Of a DNA stretch of 64,000 nucleotides, positions 11,753-21,967 are shown one piece after another. The position numbers and the translations under genes were made by a program. Numbering within the stretch: the first letter of the stretch is position 1; each line of letters begins with the position of its first letter. The DNA lies in contig JARWKL010000012.1 in assembly GCA_029961685.1 (NCBI GenBank), forward strand, positions 20,507,227 through 20,571,226. The letters are read 5' to 3'. Source of the stretch: Aristolochia californica. Taxonomy: Eukaryota; Streptophyta; Magnoliopsida; Piperales; Aristolochiaceae. The notes below the pieces were generated by a model. It was given only the letters and a program-made list of their open reading frames with translations. It was not told the origin of the DNA and searched no databases.

Positions 11753-12651
11753 GTAGTCTCTTTTATCCTCATTTCCCTTTGGGCTATATAACTCCCTTCT
11801 TATCTTCCATCTCATCATTTTTTATTTATGCTAAATTTATTTACTAACGAAAATTTCTTTAATTATTTTTAAGTTTTTTTATGAAAATTAATTTGCAGCA
11901 AAATATTTTAATCAGTAATAATCGTCTAAAATTGTTAATAAAATAAAGTAAAAATTTGACAAAATAAATTTAAATTTTTATTGATATAGCCTAATGTACT
12001 ATAATGTACACAAAAAAAAAAGTCAAATATAAAAAATATATAATCAAAAACATAAAATTAGTGTGCTATGAAGGACTAAAGTGGGAGGAGCAATTTTTGT
12101 TGTCTGGCTGCTTCAAATTTGATTCTGTAATAGCTCCAAAAGTTGAAGGTGAAAGTGTGTGTATGAAGGTGATTTGTGAATTAACAGGGAATTGACAGTT
12201 TTACCTTGTAGCACATCAAATGGTAGTCTATTTATCAAATAAACTATTATAGGAAATGGTGGTGAAAACATAAGATCAAGACTGAAAGGTTTTGTTCATT
12301 TAAATCTAGTGGATGGCAAGTTCTAATTTTGTATGGCAACATGGTAGATGACATGGCACCACGTCGTCAGTTTTGACTGTCCAATGCAGTCAAAGTTGGG
12401 CATTTTCCTAATTAAGTTTCAAAATTGGTTATTTTCCTATATAATTCTTTTTAATTGGGCAGCTTACTAAAATTCCCGAAAATAAAATTAGAAGAACACG
12501 ATACATATGATTTTATATTATGTAGTTTTGGTTAATTTTCCTTTTGAAGAGGCACAAATCCTAAAATAGCAAACTTGTTGTTTCTAATTTTGATTTTTAT
12601 GCTAATTATATAGGTTAACACTTAATATATTATAGTAATAACCCTACTAGG
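11753..12651. other. AT-rich intergenic DNA
   Basis: No gene, RNA or element recognised. The 63-codon frame at 12004-12195 has no supporting features, although part of it (KWEE, CFKFDS) persists in module 3 near 62750. Confidence 0.5.
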
Positions 12652-12973
12652 TGTTAAAGATAGTCCCATATGGATTAGTGATTACAAAGATATTGGTTTA
12701 TTAGTTATGAAAGAGGTTTCTTAACTTGACTAGTCATTTTGGGATAAGCCTTGGACCCAACATCACATGGTATCATAGTATGTACTCACATGTGGGTCTC
12801 CAACCAAATTATCCAGATGTATAGCCACAAAATAAAGCCTTCATGTGAGGGGGAGTATTAAAGAATAGTCCTGCATGGATTAGTGAGTACAAATATCTTG
12901 GTTTTATTAGTTGGGAAAGAGACTTCCTAACTTGGCAAGTCATTTTAGGATGAACCTTGAACCCAATATCACA
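12652..12973 (+). mobile_element. TRIM-like miniature LTR retrotransposon, module 1
   Basis: A 322-bp element. The left LTR is 12652-12767 (116 bp, TGTTAAAGATAGTCC to CATCACA). The primer site TGGTATCATAGTATG starts at 12768. The internal region is about 90 bp. The polypurine tract GTGAGGGGGAG ends at 12855. The right LTR is 12856-12973 (118 bp, TATTAAAGAATAGTCC to ATCACA). The two LTRs are clearly related but diverged. The flanks CTAGG and TTAGG look like a 5-bp target duplication with one change. There is no coding capacity, so it would need proteins from an autonomous element. Confidence 0.82.
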
Positions 12974-14306
12974 TTAGGGGACGTTGGTTACTATTTATTG
13001 CTAATGTTTGACTTGCTCTACATTACAACTCACCAACACATAACGGGTATGCTCTTAAATAAGATGTCGTGTAAAGTACTTTTTGGTGTTAGTGTGCACA
13101 ATAAAATAATTAGTGGAAAGTGGAGAATGAGCCCGTTACACATGATAAATCACTTTACAATCATCTATGATCATTAGGTCAACTTTTTGTAAATGGGCAA
13201 AATAATGGCTTGTTTGACTCGGCTAAATATCCCACCGCACGTTCACTTGAGAATTTAATGAGCGTTTGTTATTCTCTTTAAAAGGTTTGGATCCATAAGT
13301 CATTTGCATCTTTAACATGTTTCAAGCATGCATATCCATTTTTTAAAACATGTGTAGATAAATCTCTTTCTTTTAAAATTCCAAGCTATTAGGGTTGAAC
13401 TAGTGGAATTTCCCAAACTTGGATAACAAAATTTTTGTATTCATTTGAGGTGTGTGAATAAATTTTCTTTACTTACATTTCTTATTGCTTTAAATTTTTT
13501 CATATATAAACTCTAAAATTTTCATTTTGTTGTGATCTATTTGCCTTTTATCTCTTTTTTGTTTACGAGATTAAGGGAAAGTAAAAACTCAAGTTTTGAT
13601 TTAAGAAAAAAGTATACATCTAAAATGGAAATGCACAATGCACAAATGTGGAGAGAGATAATTCCAAAAAGTGCCTGTAATTTTTAGGGATTGTAAACTC
13701 TTTTTAGTTTTTATATATTAGGTTTTGCAATCATCGGGAAAAGGGGGATAATCTAATAGATTTTAATTTAATAAGATAGTTTTATTTAACTTTTAATTAA
13801 AAAAATAAAAATAAAAATATTAAATTAATTAAATATAAAAATCATATACCTAAACAACACGTGGTTACTTTATAATGTCTAGATACTTAATCAAATTTTT
13901 CCTTGTACAATATCTAAATTATCAATCTTAAATTAGTAATGTAATACAATATATTATTAAAAGTCATGAATATAAAAAATAAATAAATAGAATATTTATT
14001 AATAAAATAAGATTGATTTTTGTTTAGTCTAAATTAATATAATAATTATAAAATAAAATAAAAAAATTAATTTAATTAATTATAAAAATAGAATTCTTAA
14101 ACAAAAATGTTTACTCTAGATACTTGATCAAATTCTTACTTTTACAATATCTTAATTATCACTTTTAAATTAGTAATTTAATATAATATTAAAAGTCATG
14201 AATATAATAAATAAATAAGGTTGGTTATTAATAAAATAATATGAGTATTTCCATTAAAATCCAACTGAATGAGGTTAGTCTCAATGCCGAGCGTCGAGTG
14301 TAACAA
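12974..14306. other. AT-rich intergenic DNA
   Basis: Very AT-rich, especially 13780-14260. No gene or element recognised. Bases 13390-13480 faintly resemble the copia LTR end region near 3690-3800. Confidence 0.5.
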
Positions 14307-14545
14307 CGAGTGAAAGTGAATTTACTTTCACTAGTTTTTTCACTTAATGAAGTGAATTACCTGTGTAATTCGCTTTCACTCTCCACTGACACATTGCACT
14401 AATGCTTTTGGAGTCACTTTTCCTAGTGAAAGTAAATTACTTGTGTAATTCATTTTTACTCTCCACTTACACAGTGCACTAACTTTTTTGGAGCCACTTT
14501 CCCTAGTGAAAGCGAATTCACTTTCACTTACACAATGCACTAACA
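14307..14545. repeat. Short tandem array of palindromic units, module 1
   Basis: About three copies of an 80-bp unit (the last is near 60 bp), phased by TGCACTAA at 14395, 14475 and 14536. Each unit carries GTGAAAGT-like and ACTTTCAC-like arms. The first palindrome (14307-14334) has 11-base arms with one mismatch around GAATTT. Confidence 0.75.
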
Positions 14546-16309
14546 GGCCCATCTGTGAACATGTCAAGTTGTTGGTTACTTAAAAAAATAACATCCATAT
14601 CTCCGTTTCCTATCTTCTAATGAACGACTAACAACCTTTTTGGTCTTTTAAAAATTAAAATGGGTGGGTTTATAATCTAGTAGCAATTAGAATTCTCGAC
14701 CACTAGCTGCCAAGAGGACCATGGAAAGTAGCTTGATGAGATTGTGAAGAAATACCTCAAGTTCATAAATGGTGTGCCAGTTAACTTAAGGAAGAATACA
14801 AGAAGAATGCCAAATGATGGTGATTATAGGAAGTGTTCTCTATTGCTCCAATAGAAAACCATATAAAAACTACGCTCATCTCTCACTTCCGCCTATTCCT
14901 TCAATATTTATTTAACCTTTCATTTAATTTCTAACATAGACACAAACGCTATAATTCATTTTTTTTTTATGACAGCACAAACGCAAGAAAACCAATTGTA
15001 CAATAATATTTTAATAGAGATATTTTTCAATGAGAAAACTAATCAAATTAGAAATGATATTTTCATCATTTTAATTGTTTATTGTGTCACTACCAACCCT
15101 TACTACGTTTCATGCTCATATACTGATGTCATTTTCTTTCTTTGAGCCCACCTACCTCCAATTGGATCTATTTATGTAGTTAGGATCATTGGGTTAATTA
15201 ATTAAGGTGGATAAGGTAAGAATGAACTAATTAGTTGGTGGGTAATGTCCAAATGTTGTGTCTTATATCTTATAATTTTAAATAAGATTTTTTTATTGCA
15301 ATAATTTCTAATATGTCTGAAGTCCATTAAAAGTAGGGCTATAACAAAATCAATACAAGTTAAAATAATTATTAAAAAGAAAAAGGCGCTGCTTTTTCCC
15401 CTTTTTGTTGCATGTTGAGGTGAAATATTTCCCACCATATCACATGTAAATTCAATAAGTGAACCCTATCCCTCCTCTCATGTGGCTAGGATGGGGCTTA
15501 ATCTTGCCCTTGAGAATGGTGAGTCTCCCTCGTTGGTCTTAGGAGTTGAAACTAACCTCAAAGGATTTCGAACAAAATAGTGATAATAATCACAAAAGAG
15601 CATAATGCCTATCACTCAAAAGACAACAATAAAAACCTAATGGGTACAAACAAAAAAGTCTCAAGAAGTTGGCCTAAGAGGGTAAAGGAGAGTTAAAAAG
15701 GATGGTAGAAAAAAGGCAACCGAGTAAAAGGGTAATGGAGGATTAAAAGAAGAGAAAATAACCACCACTGTAATAAAAAGGAGAATGTAATGGTAGTACT
15801 GAAATAACTAAACAAAATTGACCATGTATGACCCAAGAGGGAGATAAAAAATAGTTCCTCTATGAACATGATGATAAAGAAAACATAAAAAAAAATCTCC
15901 AATCAGAAAGTTTTGAGATGGAACATCATAATGGAAACTTTCTAAATATGGACTTCTCGTATAAGGCAATTACTTTTTAACACAACTTGACCAATTTAGA
16001 AAGAAAAAATTGAAGAGATAAATTATGGACTAAGAGAGATTTAGGACACTATTATTTGTAATTTAGAAAAACTTATCAACTAAAAAATTTCAGACTTTGT
16101 AAAAAATGAAACTAAACTCTTAATGGGAAAGACTTCTCTTAAGGAAACTAATGTAATGTGATATTAAAATTTGAAGGAAGGAAATATGCTCAATTTAGTA
16201 AAATCTTGACTAGATTTAAACAAATAGGGAACTTAACCAACATTACCAACTCAAAAAGTGAAACAAAAAATTTGGCTTAAATTTGAATTTTCGCATCCAA
16301 GAGGATACC
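14546..16309. other. Intergenic DNA
   Basis: No gene recognised. A 40-codon open stretch at 14732-14854 (LDEIVKKYLKFINGVPVN...) lacks a start codon and may be a host gene fragment. The remainder is AT-rich non-coding DNA with chance frames. Confidence 0.45.
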
Positions 16310-16740
16310 CACATGACCTTTGATTTTTCTAATATGGATATCTCTCTAGAAAAATCAGATTGAGAAATGGTTTATTGGATGGAAATTAGACTCACTTATA
16401 TCACTTATATTGGTATAAACCGTTCAGAAAGTTGAGGCTTTATGTTGCAACACGAAACTTTTAGCTGGTTGACCCCTGTTGCTACATATGTCGATTTCTC
16501 TTTGTAAAAAAATCTGATTCCATCAATTATTTTTTATTTGAAAAATAAACTCAAATATCTTTCCAATGGTATATAATTTTCTATATAATATTTTGGTAAA
16601 AGGGGTAAGAAAACCACTAAACACTGGAATTAGAAAAGAAACTAAAGGAAACTAGGAACTCGTTTTTTTCTTTTTCTTTTTCTTTTTCTTTTTCTTACTC
16701 CCTTTCTGCTCCATCTTCTACCAATGAAAAGTTTGTCATA
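16310..16740 (-). repeat. Diverged second copy of copia leader sequence, module 1
   Basis: Aligns by eye with 10870-11190: shared runs include ATGTCGATTTC, AAAATCTGATT and CAAATATCTTTCCAATG, then a pyrimidine tract and CTTTCTGCTCCATCTTCT. It is a separate and older copy of the same copia family's 5' leader, without coding sequence. Confidence 0.5.
16663..16695 (+). repeat. (TTTTC)n microsatellite, module 1
   Basis: Five-base pyrimidine repeat. It lies within the diverged copia leader copy. Confidence 0.8.
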
Positions 16741-17568
16741 CGAAACCAAATCACGATGACTAACAAAATATTTGTTATTGGATACATCTTCTGCCGGCAA
16801 ATTCTATTTCTTTGTTAGAACATTTCTTCCCAATTTTTATCGTCTAAAAATATTCTTCCCTTGACGAGATAATATTGTGGTCAAGAACAGTTTTACATAT
16901 GTGAGAGAGAAGGGGTAATCCTATTCCAACGACCTTTTGGTCAGTTTTTACTTATCCTTCAATAATTTTTGAAGGACAAGTCTCCAAGGAGATATACCAT
17001 TCCAGAATTGGCCCAATCTAATAATTAAGGGCAATCAAGAAAGATTGGTAAAGCAATCTAGCATTCAGAATTGCCTTAGAGAGTTAGATGTCATTCTAGC
17101 TGTGACAAAATTAACCTCTGTAAATTCAGTTCTATAGAAGTTAATATACAATATTCATCTTGATACGAAGGATTTGGGATAAGAGAAGAGAATAGAGGAA
17201 GAAGAGACGATGAAGAATTAGGAGGAGAAGAGAATTAGAGATAAGAAGAGACTAATTGAGAATCAAATCCATATCTTTTTTATTGAAATCATTCAGGCTT
17301 TATATAGCCATACAACTGACGAAAATACAACTGATCAACACCTAGTACAAGTAACTAAACAAACATGATTACCCACGTACATATAACTAAACAACAACTG
17401 CTAATGGTCTTCTCGGTCTGGTGCATGTGATGTGGCACATATCATTTCCCACCGCTTAAGGATCCTTGTCCTCAAGGATGAAATTAGGACATGATCCTTG
17501 TCCTTAAGCTAGTTTATAAGCTAGTTTCACAATGACTTGGTATGGAACAAAGAAACGTTGGGCAAACT

Positions 17569-18603
17569 TCATGGAGGGTCTGGTTCTGGTGGATCGTCCT
17601 CAACATCCTTGATGCCCATAGGGGGAAAATCCTCTATCATAAATAATTGTGGTCGTTCGCGACGATGGCCTGGAATGAACTTCTCATCACAATAATAGCA
17701 TAACCCCTTCTCTCGACGTTCTCGTGCCTCTTGGTTGGTTATTCGGCGGAAGGTTGTTGGTTGAGTATTAGAGCTTTGGTTTATGTGCTGGGTTGGTGGA
17801 GGTCCGAGCACCCCAGCTATTGGGCTGGTTGGGACCTTTGGTGTCACAAAAGTTGGTTGGGAAAGTAGTTGGTGATTTGGTTGCCTCTGCAGCTGATTGC
17901 GTTCCTCGATGAGCCGAGCCACTCCTATTGTATTTGCCAAGGTTTTAGGTTGTTTAATTTTAACGTCGATGTGAATGTTGTCTCGAAGTCCTGCAATAAA
18001 ACAACCAATTAGAAACTTTTTCGGTAGGCCGTCCACTCGGTGGGAAAGCATTTCAAAAGCTTCTTGATAAGCTGCTACGGTTGTGGTTTGTTTAAGGCGA
18101 TTCAAAGCTTCTGAAGGGTCCTCGTAGTCGGTTGGACCAAATCGAAGTTGTATAGCCTTGGTAAACTCATCCCATGCGAATGGTCTGTGAAATTTCGTCA
18201 ACCACCTGTGCCATTGCAAGCCGATGCCCTCTAAATGGAAGGAGGCTAGCTGAACTTGTAGTTCTGGTGCAATGTGTTTGAATTCAAAGTATTGCTCAGC
18301 CTTGTAAATCCATCCAGTTGGGTCGTCTCCTTTAAACTTTGGAAAGGACAACTTGAGGTGTTGATGAGAGTGTTCATTTATAGTGTTTGAGCGAGAAATA
18401 TGTTGGTGTGAGGATTCATCACGTGTAATTGGGTTGGTTTTAGAAGGACTAATGTTTTGGCTACGGAAGCCTCGAAGAGCCTGGAGCTCGGTTAACACGG
18501 CTTGTAAGGCTGCGTTCATCTGATCGAAACTTGACTCGTGTCGTGCCAAAATTTCGTTGACCTCATTGCGGAACTCTGTGTTTGTTTTGCCGCGAGTATC
18601 CAT
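17569..18603 (-). CDS. gag: Gypsy gag protein, intact copy
   Basis: A 344-aa frame from the ATG at 18603-18601 (MDTRGKTNTEF). A TTG nine bases further upstream is not a plausible start. Residues about 90-240 are the Retrotrans_gag domain (LKLSFPKFKGDDPTGWIYKAEQY is cut here to its first part, LKLSFPKFKGDDPTGWIYKA). It is followed by a Pro/Gln/Thr-rich linker and a zinc-knuckle remnant, GLCYYCDEKFIPGHRRE, near residue 310. In autonomous chromovirus-like gypsy elements a Cys usually follows GH(K/R). Here it is Arg, so zinc binding may be impaired. The product would be the particle protein of the gag-only element. The frame is fully open, unlike the module 2 copy. Confidence 0.88.
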   Translation of the reverse strand: MDTRGKTNTEFRNEVNEILARHESSFDQMNAALQAVLTELQALRGFRSQNISPSKTNPITRDESSHQHISRSNTINEHSHQHLKLSFPKFKGDDPTGWIYKAEQYFEFKHIAPELQVQLASFHLEGIGLQWHRWLTKFHRPFAWDEFTKAIQLRFGPTDYEDPSEALNRLKQTTTVAAYQEAFEMLSHRVDGLPKKFLIGCFIAGLRDNIHIDVKIKQPKTLANTIGVARLIEERNQLQRQPNHQLLSQPTFVTPKVPTSPIAGVLGPPPTQHINQSSNTQPTTFRRITNQEARERREKGLCYYCDEKFIPGHRRERPQLFMIEDFPPMGIKDVEDDPPEPDPP

Positions 18604-19541
18604 GGACTGCAAATTTTTTTATTTTTTTTGAACGACGAAAAATAAATAAATAAAAAATACTAGAAATTGGTTAGGAAGAAAATATGATCGTTTTAGACCG
18701 AGAGAAGGAGACAGAAAGATAATGAAGTGTAAATAAGAGAAAAACTAAGACAAAGGGTTATTTCTGACAGAAAAAAATGGAACTGATTAAGGGAAGTTGA
18801 CGACAGGAGGGAGAAAAATGAAAAAGTACGCTGGGCACGGGGCAGAAACAGGAAGAGAAAATAAAATTTCTGACAGAAAAAAAAATGGAACTGATTAAGG
18901 GAAGTTGACGACAGAAGGGAGAAAAATGAAAAAGTGTGAGGGGTGCGGGGCGGAAACAGGAAGAGAAAAAAATAGGCCCTGGTTTTGAGGAAACAAAAAA
19001 TTTCGTCGATTCTGGTAGCGTTGAGGAAGATCTGCTGGTCTGATTCGTAGGCAACGGCAGAGGCAAAGAGGCGATGACGGCTTCGGTGGCAGAGGTCGAG
19101 TCCCGGCAACGACAACGTTGAGGAAGTCGGTGGCTCTGTTTTCTTCCCGAACAGAGATTTTCGATGCGGTTTTTCGGAATTTCTTCCCGGCGTCAGAGGA
19201 AGGAAGTCGATTCCGGCAGTGTTGAGGAAGATTTGCGGGTCTGATTCGCTGCAGCAACGGCAGCGGCGAGGAGGCGACAACGGTGTTGAGGAAGTTGGTG
19301 GCTCTGTTTTCTTCCGAACAGAGATTTTCGATACGTTTTTTTAGAATTTCTTCTCGGCGACTGATGAAGGTTTGTGGTGACTTTTATTTCGGAATTGCTT
19401 TACGGAAGATATGGAAAAGAAATTATTTCACGGTAGAAAGAAACAAAGAGACGGGAAGGATGGAAGAAGGTCTGCGGCGACAACAGAGGAAGAGGAATTC
19501 TTTCTTCAGCAACGGAACGGAATATCTTCCCGGTGGCGTAA
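18604..19541 (-). repeat. Repeat-rich 5' leader of the gag-only gypsy element, module 1
   Basis: Contains a roughly 105-bp tandem pair (18762-18969, anchored by TTCTGACAGAAAA) and a roughly 170 to 200-bp tandem pair (about 19020-19365, anchored by GTTGAGGAAG and AACAGAGATTTTCG). Long open frames across it are low-complexity by-products of these repeats. It presumably carries packaging and translation signals, by analogy with other LTR elements. Confidence 0.65.
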
Positions 19542-19763
19542 CCGCGCTCTGATACCACTGATACGAAGGATTTGGGATGAGAGAAGAGCACAGAGGAAGA
19601 AGAGACGACGAAGAATTAGGAGGAGAAGAGAATAGATAAGAAGAGACTAATTGAGAATCAAATCCATATCCTTTTTATTGAAATCATTCAGGCTTTATAT
19701 AGTCATACAACTGACCAAAATACAACTGATCAACACCCAAAAAAGTACTTGTTCATGTAATAA

Positions 19764-21078
19764 TCAATTAAACTGGGAACAAACCCACCTTATCTCTCCC
19801 GTGGAACCAGTTTTCACACCAATCTGACCCATTTTCACAATTGATTCAGTGAAATCTCCTTGAAAATATGGTTTAAATACATCACTTTGAAATCCCACGT
19901 AGGAATCAACCACTGTTCTTGTCGATTCATCATCGTAAAGCTTAGCATCTGTTTCAATAACTCCAAATCCATCTCTGATGTTTCGTAGGATACTATCATC
20001 AAAGCTGAACTCACTTTCCCTATCGAGGGCTAACCGAACATTGACGTTACCGTTTTTAGGACACCATGCCATGAGTTCCAGTAGGAATTCCGGGTTGATC
20101 GATGGATCGGAACCACTGCCTGGGCTGAAGTCGTACAGTCTTCTCTGTAGGAAGAAGCATGCAGTGGTTCCAATGGTATGTGCAGCTGAAAGTTGAAGTT
20201 TTCGTCACATAATTACGCTAAATGGATTGTGTTTTACGAATTTTATATTGTGTAAATGGAATTTAGTTGTAGGAGTACCACTGAGAAGAACTAAATCTTT
20301 CTCGGAAAGCCCTTTCTGAAAGAATTTGACCTTGATCTGTTGGATTGAGTCCTCCACCTCCGGCATGTTATCGGCGTCTGAAACGTTAGAAATCCGGCCG
20401 TCTCGTCGACCAGTCGGAACCTGGTAACTTGGTCCATTGCTCTGCAACCACTAGCAGGAGGTAATTGCGTTATAACAGTAAATTTCCAATCTGGTTTCAC
20501 TTTTAGATTCAAATTTATCGATCGCAAAAATGTAAAGAAAGACTATTCTATTTCCTGGAGCATGTACCAGAATAATGGAGTCTCGAGCGGCTAATGCTAC
20601 AATGTCTGCGCAGGAGACGGTACCAGGACACTCGGTTTCCAATTGGGTCTTTGCATTCTCGATCATTTGAAATCCGCGTAGTCCTGCATGATTTGGTGAT
20701 TCCTTCTCGGCCAGCGACTTTCTGATGAGTACCGATCCATCACAACCCTGATCAACATCAGAAATTTACAAAAAAATTTAAACCAATTTATGAAGTCTTT
20801 GGTAAGCAATATACAGAGAGAAAGCGAGAGAAAGAGAGATCAGAGACCCTGACGAAGCAGTCATGGTAATGCAACCTCAGCAGCGCTGCTGCAATGGTGG
20901 GATCCCTTTGAACAGCTTCAGAGACAACAGAATTGATGATGTCCTCCGCATTTGGACACGTAGAAGAGTAGAATCCCACCATGAGCTGCCCACCTGCAAC
21001 GCCCAAAAGACTGAAAACTAGAGCGGAAACAAAAGTGATAGACCAGGCAGTTGTCAGAACAAACTTCGCAGACGCCAT
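19764..21078 (-). CDS. PER43-like: Class III peroxidase, copy 2
   Basis: Secreted haem peroxidase for phenolic oxidation with H2O2 in wall or apoplast. Exons by frame and GT-AG sites: 21078-20848, 20747-20568, 20441-20279 and 20185-19764, with introns of 100, 126 and 93 bp. The spliced frame is 331 aa, normal for the family. The signal peptide is residues 1-30 and the mature protein starts at Gln31. Distal catalytic Arg68 and His72 lie in [36 protein letters not shown] and VPTGRRDG follow. Proximal haem ligand His194 lies in [15 protein letters not shown]. Compared with copy 3 it has two unusual Trp residues ([17 protein letters not shown], where Arg is the family norm). The 3' end runs into a truncated gypsy LTR on the same strand after 26 bases. 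PER43 likeness is from memory. Confidence 0.92.
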
Positions 21079-21127
21079 GAGGAAGAAAGAAAGAAGCGTT
21101 GCAGAGGAAGAATAAAAGGTGTCGGCG

Positions 21128-21136
21128 TTTAATATA
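21128..21136 (-). promoter_or_regulatory. Putative TATA box of peroxidase copy 2
   Basis: Minus-strand TATATTAAA, about 50 bases upstream of the ATG, as in the other two copies. Confidence 0.5.
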
Positions 21137-21508
21137 GCTTCAGTAGTGACAGGAGAAAAGAGGATTGAAAAGCTTCAACTAACAAAGTACATGATGTGTG
21201 GCTTTTTTCTTCATCTCTATCTCTTACAGAAAGAAGATGGAGACAGATAGCTGAACAGAACTGCCACCTTGCTCGAATTTAAGTTCATCCATGTGATCTG
21301 TACGTGAAAGCCACAACTTCCTATCTTTGGTTCTACTAAAATTTGCAGTTTCGGGTACCCAAAACAATCAGAGTTATGGTTTGTTTTTAACAGTTTTTTC
21401 CTATCCGCGTGATTCTTCCCTTTGCTCACTTGGTTTTCAGTTTCTTGGGTTCTCATTTTTCATTCAAGATTCCTTACAGTCGTCGTCCCAATAAAGAAAG
21501 AAGAAAGG

Positions 21509-21766
21509 TTTGGTGGTCTCCTTTGACGGAGAGGAGGCTATAAAAGTGGGTCTGGTCTAGCAGAGGTATGCCTGAACGTTGCCATCGACGAGCCTTTGCG
21601 ATAGACGAGACATTTTGTTCGTCGGAGACGATAGCCGAGAAGCTCTGTTCGCCGGAAGTTGACGCCAAGTCAGGAGGTACGATTTCGGTTTATGAATTTC
21701 ACATATACTTTCGAAATTCATTAAAGTTTTACAATACATACATCGTACCACTAATTGTAAAACTTT
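21509..21766 (+). other. GC-richer segment with TATA box and exon-like start, module 2
   Basis: Begins at a sharp break from the module 1 sequence. It holds a good TATA box (TATAAAAG, 21539-21546) and, at 21568, an ATG frame reading MPERCHRRAFAIDETF. The frame reaches a possible donor (GGAG|GTACGA) near 21680. The ATG is only 22 bases after the TATA, so it is probably not the start used. A minus-strand frame (21668-21474) also spans the block. It could be a first-exon remnant or leader DNA of an element. No protein was recognised. Confidence 0.3.
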
Positions 21767-21902
21767 CTTGTGTTATGGTGTGTAAATGTTTATTTTCAAT
21801 CGAAATTATGAATTTGCATAATATTTTATTTACACACCTTACATACCTTTTAATTTGAAATACTCAATCCACCCCCATCTTGAGAAGCTACTAGGCCAAC
21901 AA
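21767..21902 (+). repeat. 3' end of a copia LTR, module 2, first copy
   Basis: Matches 26703-26838, the LTR end before the second gag relic, from TTGTGTTATGGTG to GGCCAACA. The primer site that follows is decayed (TCGCTATTAGAGCTGG). Confidence 0.6.
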
Positions 21903-21967
21903 TCGCTATTAGAGCTGGATAAACACTTAATTGAAATCAAAATCCACTTGATTTTGAAAAAGATTAA

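Larger units (their letters stand above)
17161..19737 (-). mobile_element. Gag-only Ty3/gypsy element (TR-GAG type), module 1
   Basis: Non-autonomous LTR element on the minus strand, about 2.6 kb. The 3' LTR is complete (17444-17161, 284 bp, TGATATGTGCC to TTCGTATCA) with the internal TATA sequence TATATAAAG. The 5' LTR (19737-19559) lacks its first 105 bases. The primer site TGGTATCAGAGCGCGG (19557-19542) matches initiator tRNA-Met. A repeat-rich leader of about 940 bp leads to gag. Only 124 bases separate the gag stop from the polypurine tract (17457-17445), and they include a trace of the pol C-terminus (LEDKDP). Protease, RT, RNase H and integrase are absent. The two LTRs differ at about 7 of 178 aligned sites. 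No target duplication is visible because the 5' LTR is cut next to the peroxidase 3' end. Confidence 0.85.

Noticed and set aside
14307..14545. Possible CRISPR-like array
   Set aside because: Only about three units, no unique spacers, and a plant nuclear context.
15693..15902. Hydrophobic 69-codon minus-strand frame (also 39019-39228) as a small membrane protein
   Set aside because: The hydrophobic residues come from AT-rich codons (Phe, Ile, Leu). No family match or promoter signs.
18693..19280. Long minus-strand open frames rich in Phe, Ser and Leu upstream of gag
   Set aside because: They arise from tandem repeats and purine-rich DNA in the gypsy leader. Overlapping frames are equally open and there is no domain.
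19283..19635. Plus-strand frames in the gypsy leader (Arg/Lys/Glu-rich)
   Set aside because: Reverse-strand by-products of a GA-rich leader. No support as genes.
21568..21858. 96-codon plus-strand frame taken as a complete gene
   Set aside because: Beyond the first 37 or so codons it runs into copia LTR sequence. The ATG is too close to the TATA box.
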